A DNA stretch of 64,000 bases from Melioribacter sp051488685 (GTDB lineage Bacteria > Bacteroidota > Ignavibacteria > Ignavibacteriales > Melioribacteraceae), in contig NZ_JBPSEH010000008.1 of assembly GCF_051488685.1 (NCBI RefSeq), positions 124,001 to 188,000 on the forward strand, given 5' to 3'. The notes beneath the pieces were generated by a model. That model was not told the DNA's origin. It did no database searches and saw only the letters and a program-made list of their open reading frames with translations. Positions 1 through 7,969 of the stretch are shown here, in pieces; the stretch's first letter is position 1; every line of letters starts with the position of its first letter. A program made the position numbers and the translations under genes.

Positions 1-1
1 C

Positions 2-913
2 CTTGAGGAAAATATTACTAAGCTGGAAGGGAAAGAAACTCTGGATTTTTTACATAGAATTTCCACGAACAATCTTAAGGACTTAATCCCTGGCAAAAAA
101 ATAAATACACTTTTCTTGAATGATAAGGGGAGATTCATTGATCGAACCGTGTTACTTTATATTACAGATTTCTTCTGGCTGATTGGACAGCATGATCCGG
201 ACAAAAAGCTGTTGAACTGGATCAACAAGTATATTATTACTGAGGATATTAAAGCCGAAGACGTTACTTCTGAATATAAAATTATTACGGTTACTGGCGA
301 GCAAAGTGCTTCGTATTTATCACTTATATTTGGACAAGAATTTCATTTAATCGATGATAACAATTTAATTATTACACAAACATCTGGATTCGATACAATA
401 TTGTTCAGAAATGTTGAAAAAGGAAATACTTTATATAAGATTGTAATAAAATCAAATCAGTACAAACAATTTTGTGAATATCTCCTTGAAAATAAAAGTG
501 CATTCGACTTCGGCTTTGTCAGCGAAGATGCATTTAAATATTATCGTATCTTACATGGTATAGTTGGTAAGAATGAAATAACAATGGATTTTAATCCGCA
601 CGAAGTCGGACTAACTGGTGAAATTAGTTTTACAAAAGGGTGTTATATCGGTCAGGAAGTCATAGTCCGACTCGATACTTATGATAAAGTTCAAAGAAAG
701 TTGGTCGGTATAAAAATCGAAGCGGAAATTCCTGATAAATCATACGAAGTTTACAATGCTGATGAATTAGCTGGAATTATTACAAGCGGCATCAATGTAG
801 AAGGTAAATTTTATGGACTTGCAGTAATTAAGAAAAAATATTTAAACGACACTCCTCTTTATATCAAACACAAGGGAGAAGAATTTGAAATTGAGCTGAG
901 GAAAATTGATTAA
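2..913 (+). CDS. YgfZ/GcvT-like folate-binding protein, 5' truncated
   Basis: The reading frame is open from the first complete codon of the window, so the start lies upstream; a TTG at 116 is internal and not a real start. The residues before it (an LHRIS-type segment followed by DL..G..I.TLFLNDKGR) match the conserved N-terminal part of the YgfZ/GcvT fold. The family signature KGCYIGQE is present near the C-terminal half. YgfZ-type proteins bind folate and help maintain or repair certain iron-sulfur enzymes in the cytoplasm; that role is family knowledge, not seen here. The stop is only 3 nt before the next gene, so the two are probably co-transcribed. Confidence 0.85.
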   Translation, partial: LEENITKLEGKETLDFLHRISTNNLKDLIPGKKINTLFLNDKGRFIDRTVLLYITDFFWLIGQHDPDKKLLNWINKYIITEDIKAEDVTSEYKIITVTGEQSASYLSLIFGQEFHLIDDNNLIITQTSGFDTILFRNVEKGNTLYKIVIKSNQYKQFCEYLLENKSAFDFGFVSEDAFKYYRILHGIVGKNEITMDFNPHEVGLTGEISFTKGCYIGQEVIVRLDTYDKVQRKLVGIKIEAEIPDKSYEVYNADELAGIITSGINVEGKFYGLAVIKKKYLNDTPLYIKHKGEEFEIELRKID

Positions 914-916
914 TCG

Positions 917-1456
917 ATGAAAATTTATACTAAAATCGGCGATAATGGTACAACATATTTACTCGGGGGTAAAAAAGTATTTAAAGACGATCTGAGATTA
1001 AATGCTTACGGAACAGTGGACGAGTTAAATTCTATTTTAGGATTAGCTATAACAGAAATTGAGAATTCGGAACTCATCGAAGTTTTACGCAGTATACAGG
1101 TCGAATTATTTGAGATGGGTACGGACTTGGCAACTCCTGCCGATTCAAATGTCAAAATAGATCGGTTCGAAATGGCAAGGTCTGAGCGCCTTGAAAGATT
1201 AATTGACAGTTTTGATGGTCGGCTACCTGTATTGAAAAATTTCATTTTGCCCGGTGGCAGTAAATCTGCAGCCTTGTTGCATTATGCCAGGACGGTTTGC
1301 AGAAGGGCTGAAAGAGAAGTTGCGGCATTAATGAAAACAGTTGAAATTGAGAATAATATTTTGGTATATTTGAATCGCCTTTCTGATTTGTTATTTGTAT
1401 TAGCTCGATATTGTAATCAAATTAACGATACCCCAGAAATTATCTGGAAAAAATAA
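917..1456 (+). CDS. Cob(I)alamin adenosyltransferase, PduO type
   Basis: This 179-residue protein begins with the PduO-type ATP-binding segment (YTKIGDNGTTYLLGG) followed by a DDLR..AYGTVDELNS motif. The C-terminal helix YARTVCRRAEREV carries the conserved arginines that bind ATP and cobalamin. The enzyme transfers the adenosyl group of ATP to cob(I)alamin to make adenosylcobalamin in the cytoplasm. The second half of the ATP loop reads TTYLLGG where many homologues have TTGLFGG, a mild variation. It starts 3 nt after the YgfZ-like gene and ends 5 nt before the tmRNA gene, so the tmRNA promoter must lie inside this coding region or upstream of it. Confidence 0.92.
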   Translation: MKIYTKIGDNGTTYLLGGKKVFKDDLRLNAYGTVDELNSILGLAITEIENSELIEVLRSIQVELFEMGTDLATPADSNVKIDRFEMARSERLERLIDSFDGRLPVLKNFILPGGSKSAALLHYARTVCRRAEREVAALMKTVEIENNILVYLNRLSDLLFVLARYCNQINDTPEIIWKK

Positions 1457-1461
1457 TTTAT

Positions 1462-1820
1462 GGGGGTGATATTGGCTTCGACGGAGCTATAGGTTCTTTG
1501 AACTGCACACCGTGTTGCCGTAGACACGTAAAACGACGGTAAAAAAAATAAATGGCGAATATAATTACGCTTTAGCTGCCTAATTAAAAAAAGGTAGCCG
1601 TTCTTCAAATTCTCTCGTACCGGGATTTGAACGAACGACGCTTAGGTACGATAGCCGAGCTGAGTGTCCGTGCAGGCGAGGCGAATTTTTAACGGACTGG
1701 TTTTGGGCGGAATTGTCTGTTTTTCCAACCGAAACGAGACAAAACCTAAACAGACTATGTGTGTAGACGTTCACTGAAATGTAGCTTCGGACCGGGGTTC
1801 GACTCCCCGCACCTCCACAA
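1462..1820 (+). ncRNA. ssrA: transfer-messenger RNA (tmRNA)
   Basis: tmRNA rescues stalled ribosomes by acting as a tRNA-Ala and as a short mRNA. The 5' end GGGGGTG pairs with CACCTCC at 1810-1816 to form the alanyl acceptor stem, and the T-arm (CGGGGTTCGACTCCCCG) is clear. The tag frame ends AATTACGCTTTAGCTGCC-TAA with its stop at 1581-1583. Read back from the stop, the tag is GEYNYALAA with resume codon GGC at 1554. This resembles the GENNYALAA form known from Bacteroidota. The discriminator A is at 1817, and the next three bases are CAA rather than CCA, so CCA is probably added after transcription. Adjacent A-rich sequence precedes the resume codon, as usual. Confidence 0.97.
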
Positions 1821-1892
1821 TCCATTATTGTATTCCAAAACAAAATTCCTGCCTCAACGTCTAACAATCCAATAAATCAGGACGTATAATCG

Positions 1893-2264
1893 ATGCGATT
1901 GCTCGAAAATCTTTTGTGGATTGTTATTGGAGGTGGAATTATTCTCTTTTTTGAATATTTCATTGCTGGTTTATTACTCTGTATAACAATTATAGGAATT
2001 CCTTTTGGCGTTCAACTAATCAAGATTTCTTTTCTTACACTCCTTCCGTTTGGCAAAGAAGTTGTACAAACAGAAAGGGGAAGTGGTTGTATATCAACAT
2101 TTATGAATTTGTTGTGGATCTTAACTGGTGGAATACTAATCTCAATTACACATTTTATTTTTGCACTCCTTTGCGCAATAACAATAATCGGTATCCCTTT
2201 TACTACACAGCATCTAAAACTGGCGTCATTATCCCTTACTCCGTTTGGACATAATTATAAATGA
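1893..2264 (+). CDS. YccF-family inner membrane protein
   Basis: This 123-residue, very hydrophobic protein consists of two tandem copies of the same unit, each with a membrane segment followed by the motif C(I/A)ITIIGIPF and a downstream LTPFG or LLPFG. The first copy is at about residues 1-60 and the second at about 65-123. This internal repeat and motif match the YccF (DUF307) family. The biochemical function of the family is not established. The gene stands alone between the tmRNA gene and the convergent hom gene, with no obvious Shine-Dalgarno sequence. The roughly 270 nt after its stop is AT-rich and shows no gene. Confidence 0.8.
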   Translation: MRLLENLLWIVIGGGIILFFEYFIAGLLLCITIIGIPFGVQLIKISFLTLLPFGKEVVQTERGSGCISTFMNLLWILTGGILISITHFIFALLCAITIIGIPFTTQHLKLASLSLTPFGHNYK

Positions 2265-2534
2265 AATAAGTCAGATACAAAATAAAATTCTAATGCAAGA
2301 CTGAATGAATTTTTGAAAAAAGAATATAATTTTCTATAGAATCTATAAAATAGAACGAAAACAGTATTCTAATTTTTTGAGGATTAGCTAAAAAGTATGT
2401 TTATATTTTAATTTAACAAAAACAGATGTTCAAGTTATCTCAATACTTAGTATTCTTTATAAAAGACATTTATAAGCTATGTTAAAATTTCACGATGATT
2501 CTTCTTGCTGGTTATTAAACTTATTAAGAAGAAA

Positions 2535-3554
2535 TTATGATTTAGTGTTCAGGGCAAGTAAGTCGCTTAATATTGAAAATCCAGTTTCGATCTTTCCAGC
2601 TCCCTTGCCAACTATTGTAATATCACCCATTAAATCAGTCGTTATTGTAAGTGCGTTTACCGAGCCCATTATTCCTGCTAATGGATGAGTCATTGGAACA
2701 AGTTCTGGTTTAACATAGGCTTTTATTCGACCATCCTTTTTTTCAATCGAACCGATTAATTTCCAGCGAGCATTTTTTCTTTTTGCTTCTTTAATATCTT
2801 CTTGGGTTATTTTCGTAATACCTTTGCATTTTACTTGATTGATATCGAGTTTAATGCCCATCAATACATTAGCCAGAATTGTTACTTTAGCCCGTGCATC
2901 GTAACCTTGTACGTCGTTTGTTGGATCGGCTTCTGCGTATCCGAGTTTTTGTGCCTCTTTGAGAGCTTCTTCATAACCCATGCCTTCTTCCATACGCGTA
3001 AGAATATAATTCGTTGTGCCGTTTAATATTCCTTTAAAAGCGCTTATATTATTTCCGGCAAGAGGACCTTTCACCAGGTTAATAACTGGAGTTCCGCTTA
3101 ATACAGTACCTTCAATCATGAAACGTACACCATATTTATCTGCAAGTCGTTTCAATCTGTGGTAGGCAAGCGCGGCTGGTCCTTTATTACTTGTAACGAT
3201 ATGTTTCCTGTTCTTAAACGCAGTTTCGCAATGCTTAATGGCCGGTTGACCATTTTTCAGATTGGTGTATGCGAGTTCACAAACGACATTTGAATTAGAT
3301 TTTTCGATTGTCTCAATTGCATCCCACTCAACTTTATCTTTAATAAATTTACCCTTTTCGTTTATTTCACGCAGTAATCTTTTAAGATTAAGTCCTTCGG
3401 GATTATATACTGTGCCGAATCTGATATCACTGACAGCAACAATTTCATAGTGGTAGTTATATTTTTTTGCCAGTTCATTTTTTTTGTTGATTAATATTTC
3501 ACACAGCCCCTGCGCAACTGTGCCAAAACCAATTAAAGCAATTCTTTGTTTCAT
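2535..3554 (-). CDS. hom: Homoserine dehydrogenase
   Basis: This 339-residue protein begins with a Rossmann fold (ALIGFGTVAQGL) for NAD(P)H and carries the homoserine dehydrogenase signature around GILNGTTNYILTRM with the downstream GYAEADPTNDVQGYDARAK segment. It reduces aspartate semialdehyde to homoserine, the branch point to threonine and methionine. There is no C-terminal ACT domain, so it is the short form without the usual allosteric module. It is divergent from the ilv/leu operon and shares its upstream region. Because that operon encodes citramalate synthase, this enzyme may serve threonine and methionine more than isoleucine (inference). Confidence 0.93.
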   Translation of the reverse strand: MKQRIALIGFGTVAQGLCEILINKKNELAKKYNYHYEIVAVSDIRFGTVYNPEGLNLKRLLREINEKGKFIKDKVEWDAIETIEKSNSNVVCELAYTNLKNGQPAIKHCETAFKNRKHIVTSNKGPAALAYHRLKRLADKYGVRFMIEGTVLSGTPVINLVKGPLAGNNISAFKGILNGTTNYILTRMEEGMGYEEALKEAQKLGYAEADPTNDVQGYDARAKVTILANVLMGIKLDINQVKCKGITKITQEDIKEAKRKNARWKLIGSIEKKDGRIKAYVKPELVPMTHPLAGIMGSVNALTITTDLMGDITIVGKGAGKIETGFSILSDLLALNTKS

Positions 3555-3583
3555 AATTGTTATTCTCTATTAATGATTGAGTG

Positions 3584-3615
3584 CAAAAATAAACTGAATT
3601 GTCCAATCTTCCAAA
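3584..3615 (-). promoter_or_regulatory. Putative Bacteroidota-type promoter for hom
   Basis: Read on the minus strand, TTTG (3615-3612) is followed after 20 nt by TATTTTTG (3591-3584), close to the known Bacteroidota consensus TTTG-N19-TAnnTTTG. It lies about 30 nt before the hom start codon. The region is AT-rich, so a chance match is possible. Confidence 0.35.
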
Positions 3616-3680
3616 AAAGACACCGAGTATTTAGATATACATGTGGATGAATAATTATGCAATATTTTTTCAAAAAAAAC

Positions 3681-3709
3681 TTGACATCTAATCAATTAAC
3701 CCTTATAAT
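3681..3709 (+). promoter_or_regulatory. Consensus sigma-70-type promoter of the ilv-leu operon
   Basis: TTGACA at 3681-3686 and TATAAT at 3704-3709 are separated by exactly 17 nt, a perfect match to the housekeeping consensus. Transcription would start near 3716, only a few nucleotides before the ATG of the leader ORF at 3722, so the leader would be almost leaderless. The nearest downstream coding sequences are the leader ORF and then ilvD. Confidence 0.75.
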
Positions 3710-3721
3710 TGCATTCGAGTT

Positions 3722-3892
3722 ATGGCTGAAAATAAAAAACATATTAAAACCAATCAAATATCCGGCGGGCCACAAGCACACGCTAACAACAGCCTTTTTG
3801 TTTCTTTTAACTCATCTTTAGATACTAACCTTCTAGGGATTATCAATCTAATTATTATCAATATTATTAGCCTAGTGATTATACTAGGGTAA
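3722..3892 (+). CDS. ilv leader peptide (Ile/Leu/Val-rich)
   Basis: A 56-codon ORF opens 12 nt after the TATAAT box. Residues 1-36 are polar. The last 20 codons (3830-3889) read LLGIINLIIINIISLVIILG: nine Ile, five Leu and one Val, 15 of 20. This run of the very amino acids made by the downstream operon is the hallmark of an attenuation leader, as in enterobacterial ilv leaders (established mechanism; its use here is inference). The stop TAA falls inside a long palindrome. There is only a weak GAG before the ATG, and the predicted 5' UTR is about 6 nt. A membrane microprotein is the alternative, but the position and composition favour a leader. Confidence 0.75.
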   Translation: MAENKKHIKTNQISGGPQAHANNSLFVSFNSSLDTNLLGIINLIIINIISLVIILG

Positions 3893-3965
3893 TAATATTT
3901 AGTCAATCCCTAACCATAACATAAAATAACTTTTAAGATAATTTAGGGATTGACTAAACCCTAAA
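3834..3965 (+). promoter_or_regulatory. Attenuator-like alternating inverted repeats before ilvD
   Basis: Four pairings can be drawn. (a) 3834-3841 TAGGGATT, inside the leader codons, with 3905-3912 AATCCCTA. (b) 3860-3876 with 3883-3899, 16 of 17 pairs around a 6-nt loop that overlaps the leader stop. (c) 3898-3913 with 3943-3958, a perfect 16-bp repeat with a 29-nt loop. (d) 3942-3948 TTTAGGG with 3959-3965 CCCTAAA. Pairings a, c and d share strands and exclude one another, like the 1:2, 2:3 and 3:4 stems of classical attenuators. Stem d is not followed by a clear T-run, so termination could be factor-dependent, or control could act on ilvD translation. DNA-level operator use is also possible. 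Confidence 0.6.
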
Positions 3966-4009
3966 GGTATATCTAAAGTTATATTTCTTTACAAAGTTAG
4001 AGGATTGAA

Positions 4010-5698
4010 ATGAGATCAGATTTAATTAAAAAAGGTTTCGACAAAGCACCGCATCGAAGCTTATTAAAAGCTACCGGTGTAATCAAATCGGATGAAGATT
4101 TTAATAAGCCATTCATCGGCGTGTGCAATTCTTATATTGATTTAGTTCCAGGTCATGTTCACCTTCAAGAATTTGGAAAAATAGTAAAAGAAGAAATTCG
4201 TAAGGCGGGCGGAGTGCCATTCGAGTTCAATACAATTGGTGTGGACGATGGAATAGCAATGGGGCATATCGGCATGCGTTATTCACTTGCAAGCAGAGAA
4301 TTAATTGCCGATAGTGTTGAGACCGTTGCCGAAGCTCATCGACTCGATGGATTGGTTTGTATTCCGAATTGCGATAAAATCGTTCCAGGTATGTTAATGG
4401 CTGCCGTTAGACTTAATATACCTGCTATTTTTATTTCCGGTGGTCCAATGAAAGCCGGCTATACGCCATCAGGTAATGTCGTCGATCTGATCTCGGTTTT
4501 TGAAGGAGTTGGGAAGTATTCCACAGGTGAAATTAACGACGAGCAATTAAAAGAACTTGAAAACTTTGCATGCCCCACATGCGGCTCTTGTAGCGGTATG
4601 TTTACAGCCAACTCGATGAACTGTCTTATGGAAGCCCTTGGAATTGCTTTGCCTGGTAACGGCTCAATACTTGCCGTCGATTCTAAAAGACTTGAATTAG
4701 CAAAAGAAGCAGCACGTAAAATTATCGACCTGATAAATAAAGATTTAAAACCGAGAGATATTATTACCAAGAAATCGATACTTAATGCTTTTGCTTTAGA
4801 CATGGCGATGGGAGGAAGTACAAATACAGTTTTGCATACTCTGGCGATTGCAAACGAAGCTGAAATCGATTTTGAATTAAATGAACTGAATAAACTGGCT
4901 CAAAAAGTACCATATATTTGCAAAGTATCTCCAGCAACAAAAAATGTCCATATGGAAGATGTAGACCGCGCAGGCGGGATATCTGCCATCCTCAAAGAAA
5001 TTTCGAAGATAGAGGGATTGCTCTCTCTGGATTCCCCTACAGTTACAGGGAAAACACTTGGCGAGAACATTGCCAATGCAGAAATTAAAGACTTTAATGT
5101 AATAAGAACAATCGATAATCCTTTCAGCAAAACCGGTGGATTGGCGGTGCTGTTCGGTAATCTGGCTCCTTATGGAGCGGTTGTTAAAACTGGCGCTGTC
5201 GATCCAAATATGCTAGTCCATCGTGGACCTGCTGTTATTTTTAATTCACAGGATGAAGCTTTACAAGGAATAAGAGGCGGGAAAATTAAACCAGGTGACG
5301 TTGTCGTTATAAGATATGAGGGACCAAAAGGCGGGCCAGGAATGCCGGAAATGCTGGCTCCTACGAGCGAAATTATGGGAATGGGACTGGGAGATAAAGT
5401 CGCTCTGATTACTGACGGTCGATTCTCTGGAGGGACAAGGGGAGCTTGTATTGGACATGTTTCACCTGAAGCTGCCGATCGAGGTCCAATTGCAGCTTTA
5501 AGAAATGGCGATATAATTTCGATTGATATACCAAATTATAAATTAGAAGTGGAGCTCAGCCAGGAAGAAATCGAAAAAAGACTGGCTGAATTGCCTCCAT
5601 TCATCCCCAAAATTAAAAAGGGTTATTTAGCCCGCTATTCAAGAATGGTTACTTCTGCTAATACCGGTGCAATATTAAATTTTAATGAAGATAAATGA
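4010..5698 (+). CDS. ilvD: Dihydroxy-acid dehydratase
   Basis: This 562-residue protein shows the IlvD/Edd signatures NCDKIVPGM and CPTCGSCSGMFTANSMNC, whose cysteines bind the Fe-S cluster, and the C-terminal SGGTRGACIGHVSPEA block. It dehydrates dihydroxyisovalerate and dihydroxymethylvalerate to the 2-oxo acids of valine and isoleucine. It is the first structural gene of the ilv-leu operon, about 50 nt after the leader inverted repeats. The start ATG is preceded by AGAGGA. Its stop TGA overlaps an ATG at 5695, but the better ilvB start is slightly downstream. The length is normal for the family. Confidence 0.97.
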   Translation: MRSDLIKKGFDKAPHRSLLKATGVIKSDEDFNKPFIGVCNSYIDLVPGHVHLQEFGKIVKEEIRKAGGVPFEFNTIGVDDGIAMGHIGMRYSLASRELIADSVETVAEAHRLDGLVCIPNCDKIVPGMLMAAVRLNIPAIFISGGPMKAGYTPSGNVVDLISVFEGVGKYSTGEINDEQLKELENFACPTCGSCSGMFTANSMNCLMEALGIALPGNGSILAVDSKRLELAKEAARKIIDLINKDLKPRDIITKKSILNAFALDMAMGGSTNTVLHTLAIANEAEIDFELNELNKLAQKVPYICKVSPATKNVHMEDVDRAGGISAILKEISKIEGLLSLDSPTVTGKTLGENIANAEIKDFNVIRTIDNPFSKTGGLAVLFGNLAPYGAVVKTGAVDPNMLVHRGPAVIFNSQDEALQGIRGGKIKPGDVVVIRYEGPKGGPGMPEMLAPTSEIMGMGLGDKVALITDGRFSGGTRGACIGHVSPEAADRGPIAALRNGDIISIDIPNYKLEVELSQEEIEKRLAELPPFIPKIKKGYLARYSRMVTSANTGAILNFNEDK

Positions 5699-5709
5699 AA
5701 GGGGTAATT

Positions 5710-7428
5710 ATGAACACAAAAAAAAATAAAATGTCCGGTGCGGATATTTTCTTTGAATGTCTTAAGAGAGAAGGCGTAGAATATATCTTCGGGTATCCCG
5801 GTGGTGCTGTATTGCCTATCTACGAAAAACTCTATGACGTCGATTTCTTAAAACACATCTTAGTCAGACACGAACAAGGCGCCACACATATGGCCGAAGG
5901 TTATGCAAAAGCAACTGGGAAAGTTGGCGTTGTACTTGTAACTTCGGGTCCGGGTGCTACTAATACAGTCACAGGTATTACAGACGCTTATATGGACTCT
6001 GTTCCAATTGTCGTTTTTACAGGTCAGGTTCCCACACACCTGATTGGCAACGATGCATTTCAGGAAGCTGACATTTGCGGTATAACACGACCTATTACCA
6101 AGCACAACTTTCTTGTAAGAGATATTTCTGAACTTGCTTCTACAATAAAACAAGCATTTTATATCGCTTCAACTGGCCGACCCGGTCCTGTTGTAGTAGA
6201 TTTACCGAAAAATGTAATTAACAGCATCACTGAATTTAATTACCCCGATAAAATAGAACTCAGAGGATACAAACCCAAGGTTTTCGGTCATCAGAATCAA
6301 ATTAAAAAAGCCGCCATGATGCTTCAAAAAGCAAAAAGACCATTGCTTTATGTAGGCGGCGGAGTTATAATGTCAGGAGGACATCGGGAATTGTATCTCC
6401 TGGCAAAAGAAAATAATCTACCTGTTACAATGACTCTTCAAGGACTTGGTGCATTTCCTGGAACCGACCCTCAATCGCTTGGAATGCTCGGAATGCACGG
6501 CACTTACTGGGCAAATCAAGCGGTTAATCATTGCGACTTGCTCATTTCACTGGGAGCGCGTTTCGACGATAGAGTCACAGGAAAAGTTGATACATTTGCT
6601 CGCAATGCCTACAAAATTCACGTAGATATCGATCCTACTTGCATCGATAAAAATATTATTGTCGATTTGCCAATCGTAGGCGATGTTAAACATGTAATGG
6701 CAGAACTTGCCTCTGAAATTACACGTAAACCTGAACTGGATGAATGGTGGGAGCAGATCAATAAATGGAAGAGTGAATGCCCTCTCGAATACGATATGTC
6801 CGATGGTCGACTGAGAGCTCAATATGTAATTGAAAAATTGTCTGAACTTACGAAAGGCGAAGCGATTATTGTTACGGACGTAGGTCAAAATCAAATGTGG
6901 ACGGCACAATATTACAAGTTCAATCATCCACGCTCACACATTACAAGCGGCGGACTTGGAACAATGGGCTTTGCCCTGCCTGCCTCAATTGGGGTAGCAT
7001 TCGGCGTAAAAGACCGTCCTGTAATTTCAATCAACGGAGACGGCGGATTCCAGATGAATATTCAAGAATTGGTAACTGCCGTTTATTATAAACTGCCCAT
7101 TAAAATAATTGTACTAAACAACAGTTTCCTCGGTATGGTACGACAATGGCAGGAACTTTTCCACGCCGAAAAATACAGTTTTACAGATCTCTCGGACAGC
7201 AATCCAGATTTTGTTAAAGTGGCCGAAGCTTTTGGCGTTAAAGCATATTCGACCGACAGTCCTCATAACGTAGAACACTTACTCAAGGAAATGCTCGACT
7301 ATAACGATGGCCCCATAATGGTCGAATTCAAAGTTGCTAAAGAAGATATGGTATTCCCCATTGTGCCTGCGGGAGCTTCTATTAGCGATATGATTATTCG
7401 TAGATTAGATCCAAAGGAGATGGTCTAA
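5710..7428 (+). CDS. ilvB: Acetolactate synthase, large (catalytic) subunit
   Basis: This thiamine-diphosphate enzyme shows the N-terminal GYPGGAVLPIYEKL and the RHEQGATHMAEGYA segment with the catalytic glutamate. The ThDP/Mg motif begins at GDGGFQMNIQEL. It condenses two pyruvates to acetolactate, or pyruvate with 2-oxobutyrate to acetohydroxybutyrate, the first common step of valine, leucine and isoleucine synthesis. I chose the ATG at 5710 (MNTKKNK, 572 residues) because AAGGGG lies just before it. An in-frame ATG at 5695, overlapping the ilvD stop, would add only five residues. The regulatory subunit follows after 1 nt. Confidence 0.96.
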   Translation: MNTKKNKMSGADIFFECLKREGVEYIFGYPGGAVLPIYEKLYDVDFLKHILVRHEQGATHMAEGYAKATGKVGVVLVTSGPGATNTVTGITDAYMDSVPIVVFTGQVPTHLIGNDAFQEADICGITRPITKHNFLVRDISELASTIKQAFYIASTGRPGPVVVDLPKNVINSITEFNYPDKIELRGYKPKVFGHQNQIKKAAMMLQKAKRPLLYVGGGVIMSGGHRELYLLAKENNLPVTMTLQGLGAFPGTDPQSLGMLGMHGTYWANQAVNHCDLLISLGARFDDRVTGKVDTFARNAYKIHVDIDPTCIDKNIIVDLPIVGDVKHVMAELASEITRKPELDEWWEQINKWKSECPLEYDMSDGRLRAQYVIEKLSELTKGEAIIVTDVGQNQMWTAQYYKFNHPRSHITSGGLGTMGFALPASIGVAFGVKDRPVISINGDGGFQMNIQELVTAVYYKLPIKIIVLNNSFLGMVRQWQELFHAEKYSFTDLSDSNPDFVKVAEAFGVKAYSTDSPHNVEHLLKEMLDYNDGPIMVEFKVAKEDMVFPIVPAGASISDMIIRRLDPKEMV

Positions 7429-7429
7429 A

Positions 7430-7969
7430 ATGATGCACATAATATCTGCTCTCGTAGAAAATAAATTCGGTGCATTCAACAGAGTAGTAACAATGTTCAG
7501 CGCCAAAGGGTACAACATACATTCTATTTCCATTGGAGAAACAGAGGATCCCTCCATTTCCAGAATGACTATCGTAACAGAAGGTGAAGATAAAGTTATT
7601 GAACAGATTGTTAAGCAGTTGAATCGACTGATCGATACTATTAAAATTATCGACATGACCAATCAGCCGAAAGTGCAACGAGAATTGATGCTGATTACGG
7701 TTTATTATCAAAAAGGGACCCGTTCTGAAATTATTGATATTTGCGAAATCTTCAGAGGAAATGTAGTTGATATTAATAATAGAACAATTATGCTGGAAAT
7801 TACCGGTCCACCAGAAAAAATTGATGCGGCTATAAATGTTCTCGAACCATTTGGAATAAAAGAGATTGCGCGTTCGGGAACAGTAGTGCTGCGCCGCGGT
7901 GAACAAATAAGAAAACTTACGAAAGAAAATGAAGGCGAACATAAAAAAATCAATGGAGATAAAAAATGA
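7430..7969 (+). CDS. ilvN: Acetolactate synthase, small (regulatory) subunit
   Basis: This 179-residue protein has an N-terminal ACT domain (HIISALVENKFGAFNRVV, then the AKGYNIHSISIGETED turn) and a C-terminal ferredoxin-like regulatory domain ending with GTVVLRRGEQIRKL. It binds the large subunit and confers end-product (valine) sensitivity in known systems. AAAGGAG in the end of ilvB provides the ribosome site, and there are two adjacent in-frame ATG codons at 7430 and 7433. Its TGA stop overlaps the ilvC ATG, indicating translational coupling. Confidence 0.95.
   Translation: MMHIISALVENKFGAFNRVVTMFSAKGYNIHSISIGETEDPSISRMTIVTEGEDKVIEQIVKQLNRLIDTIKIIDMTNQPKVQRELMLITVYYQKGTRSEIIDICEIFRGNVVDINNRTIMLEITGPPEKIDAAINVLEPFGIKEIARSGTVVLRRGEQIRKLTKENEGEHKKINGDKK

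Noticed and set aside
1580..1867. 95-codon minus-strand open frame across the tmRNA gene
   Set aside because: It covers the tmRNA 3' domain; the RNA structure explains the sequence.
3898..3958. 16-bp inverted repeat read as a mobile-element end or attachment site
   Set aside because: No target duplication, transposase or integrase is nearby, and the position between an Ile/Leu/Val leader and ilvD explains it better as a regulatory structure.
3942..3975. Last stem of the ilv leader as a canonical intrinsic terminator
   Set aside because: The stem is only 7 bp, AT-rich in part, and followed by GGTATATC rather than a T-run, so I do not call it a terminator.
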